DNA from: Colius striatus
Taxonomy: Eukaryota; Chordata; Aves; Coliiformes; Coliidae
Length of the DNA stretch: 64,000 bases
Assembly: GCF_028858725.1 (NCBI RefSeq)
Contig: NC_084771.1
Location: 11,002,915 to 11,066,914, forward strand
Direction: 5' to 3'
Made by a program: the position numbers and the translations under genes. Shown here piece by piece: positions 62,700-64,000 of the stretch. Below the pieces are notes generated by a model that made no database searches, had not been told where the DNA came from, and saw only the letters and a list, made by a program, of their open reading frames with translations. Positions within the stretch are counted from its first letter, which is position 1. Each line of letters begins with the position of its first letter.

Positions 62700-64000
62700 C
62701 CCGAGCTGCAGAGGGAGAAGCGTAGCATTGGTGGTTTTCTTTGATGCTTTTTCTTGAATCCATTCAGTGGTTTGTCATTTGGCTGAACTGTTTCCACAGC
62801 TCTCCTCCTTTGCCATGCTCAGCTCTGCGGTGCTGTCTGCCATGTGCTGCCAGTTCCTGGAAGCGGGAGTGCAGACATGAACTCTGTTGCTTCTGGGGGA
62901 CCCTCGTTCCCAAATGACTATTGGGACTCTGAGGGCATGCCATAGTGAAGCCTGTGGACATTGATTTTGCATGTTACTTAGTACAGAGTAACAGCCTGGT
63001 GTGATACACTCTGCATCTAAAAGCAGCCTGAATTTTCTGCTGAACGCTAGGCAGACCTGTGCACTGTAAGTGTGCATCTCAGGCAACTCTGTGCTGCTTT
63101 CCACCAGAGGAGAGCCAGGATTGTGATGTTTAATCCAGCTGTCTAGCCTTGTTGTGCACCGCTAATCAGGCTGGGTGCTGATCCAAAAGGAATTACATTT
63201 CGGGCTCTTAACATGTTTTTCTTGAGAGATGTGTTTTCTCAGAGCTGTGTAAACAGTTGTTATCATTAATAAGGTGGGGTGGAAAACCTTTCCCAAAAAT
63301 GCCACTGGGGAATGTCTGAAAATGTAACACTTTGGTGTTTGTGTGTGTCACATGGCGTGCTAAGCCCTGCTTCAACCTCTTGTGGAGGGAAAGACCAAAC
63401 ACCAGCATATTCCCCTTAATATTAATGGAGGTGAAGTGGCACAGGCAGCACAAAGCAGATGCACACAGTGATGTCTGCAGAGCTCAGGTGTAACAGCAAG
63501 ATGGAAAGGGAGTGCAGAGGGGAATCACTTTTTCTGGAGGGTATGAAGGGAACTTAATGCAAGTAGGGTGGCAAGTAAAGCAGAAGGTGTTCAGAGGCTG
63601 CAGCCCAGCCGGCATTCCAGCCATGTGGGCATGGCTCAGAGGCCATGCTGATGACAGAGGAGCCAAGGCAGAGAGGGAGGACCTCACAAACCATTTCTGC
63701 AAACCCCAGGCTGAAGAATGCCAGAGGCAGGTAGGAAAAAGAAAGAAGATATAGGAGGCTGGGGGACTGAGGGACTGGTTTTGGCTTTGCCCTTGCTGCA
63801 TGAGGGATTTGTGCAAGAGAAGGATCGCCCTGGGCTGCCCCATCTGTTTGGTAGAGACAGCTCTCTGAAAGGTCTGGCAGCACCCCAGGTCTCCAGGTGC
63901 CTCCTCACCATGGGGATGTATCTATCCTTGTGGTTTCTGTGGTTGTGAGGACAGTGGCTGTACTGGCTGGTACCTTGTGTGTACAGAGAGCTGCTAACCC
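62700..64000. other. Nothing recognised to the window end
   Basis: No conserved exon or named repeat. The open frames here are short and chance-like. It may be the first intron of the divergent plus-strand transcript. Confidence 0.4.

Noticed and set aside
63512-63754. 80-codon plus frame near the window end
   Set aside because: No domain, no acceptor context tied to the 62695 donor, and low-information composition.

Overview
This is vertebrate nuclear DNA, almost certainly from a bird. The interspersed repeats are overwhelmingly CR1 LINEs, mostly 5'-truncated 3' tails on both strands, plus one avian-type endogenous retroviral solo LTR. Genes are split by GT-AG introns and intergenic DNA is compact. 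No bacterial, viral, CRISPR or rRNA/tRNA features were found.

Layout from left to right. (1) The window opens inside a minus-strand KCTD12-family gene. Its start codon is at 667-665, and the BTB domain and the start of the H1 domain are visible; the rest lies left of base 1. A CpG island at about 1990-2590 is its likely promoter. (2) About 3-22 kb is gene-poor and holds CR1 elements, a (CATCC)n microsatellite and a solo LTR. (3) 22358-47840 (+) is a complete 17-exon gene for an 865-residue paralogue of the exocyst subunit EXOC1/Sec3. All intron phases are consistent and a polyadenylation signal lies at 48047. (4) 49856-50988 (+) is GLOD5, a small glyoxalase/VOC-fold protein in at least three exons. 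(5) 52.6-52.9 kb is a 13-bp minisatellite fused to an orphan CpG-rich patch. (6) 55639-58671 (-) is an aconitate decarboxylase 1 (ACOD1/IRG1)-like gene with all known catalytic residues kept. Its 5' end probably lies near 62.2-62.35 kb, where a TATA box faces a second, plus-strand TATA box at 62621. The roughly 280 bp between them contain kappaB-like and C/EBP-like sites. (7) 62.7-64 kb contains no gene I can recognise.

The genes do not form one pathway: they are a GABA-B receptor auxiliary-subunit family member, a vesicle-tethering subunit, a glyoxalase-fold protein and an itaconate synthase. What links them is probably history. KCTD12 and ACOD1 are neighbours on human chromosome 13q22, EXOC1 is on 4q12, GLOD5 is on Xp11 and mouse Kctd12b is X-linked. 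These locations belong to the 4/5/13/X group of chromosome segments produced by the early vertebrate genome duplications. My reading (inference) is that the window is the X-type member of that group and keeps EXOC1 and ACOD1 ohnologues that mammals lack. All homology calls are by eye against remembered family sequences; no alignment was run.
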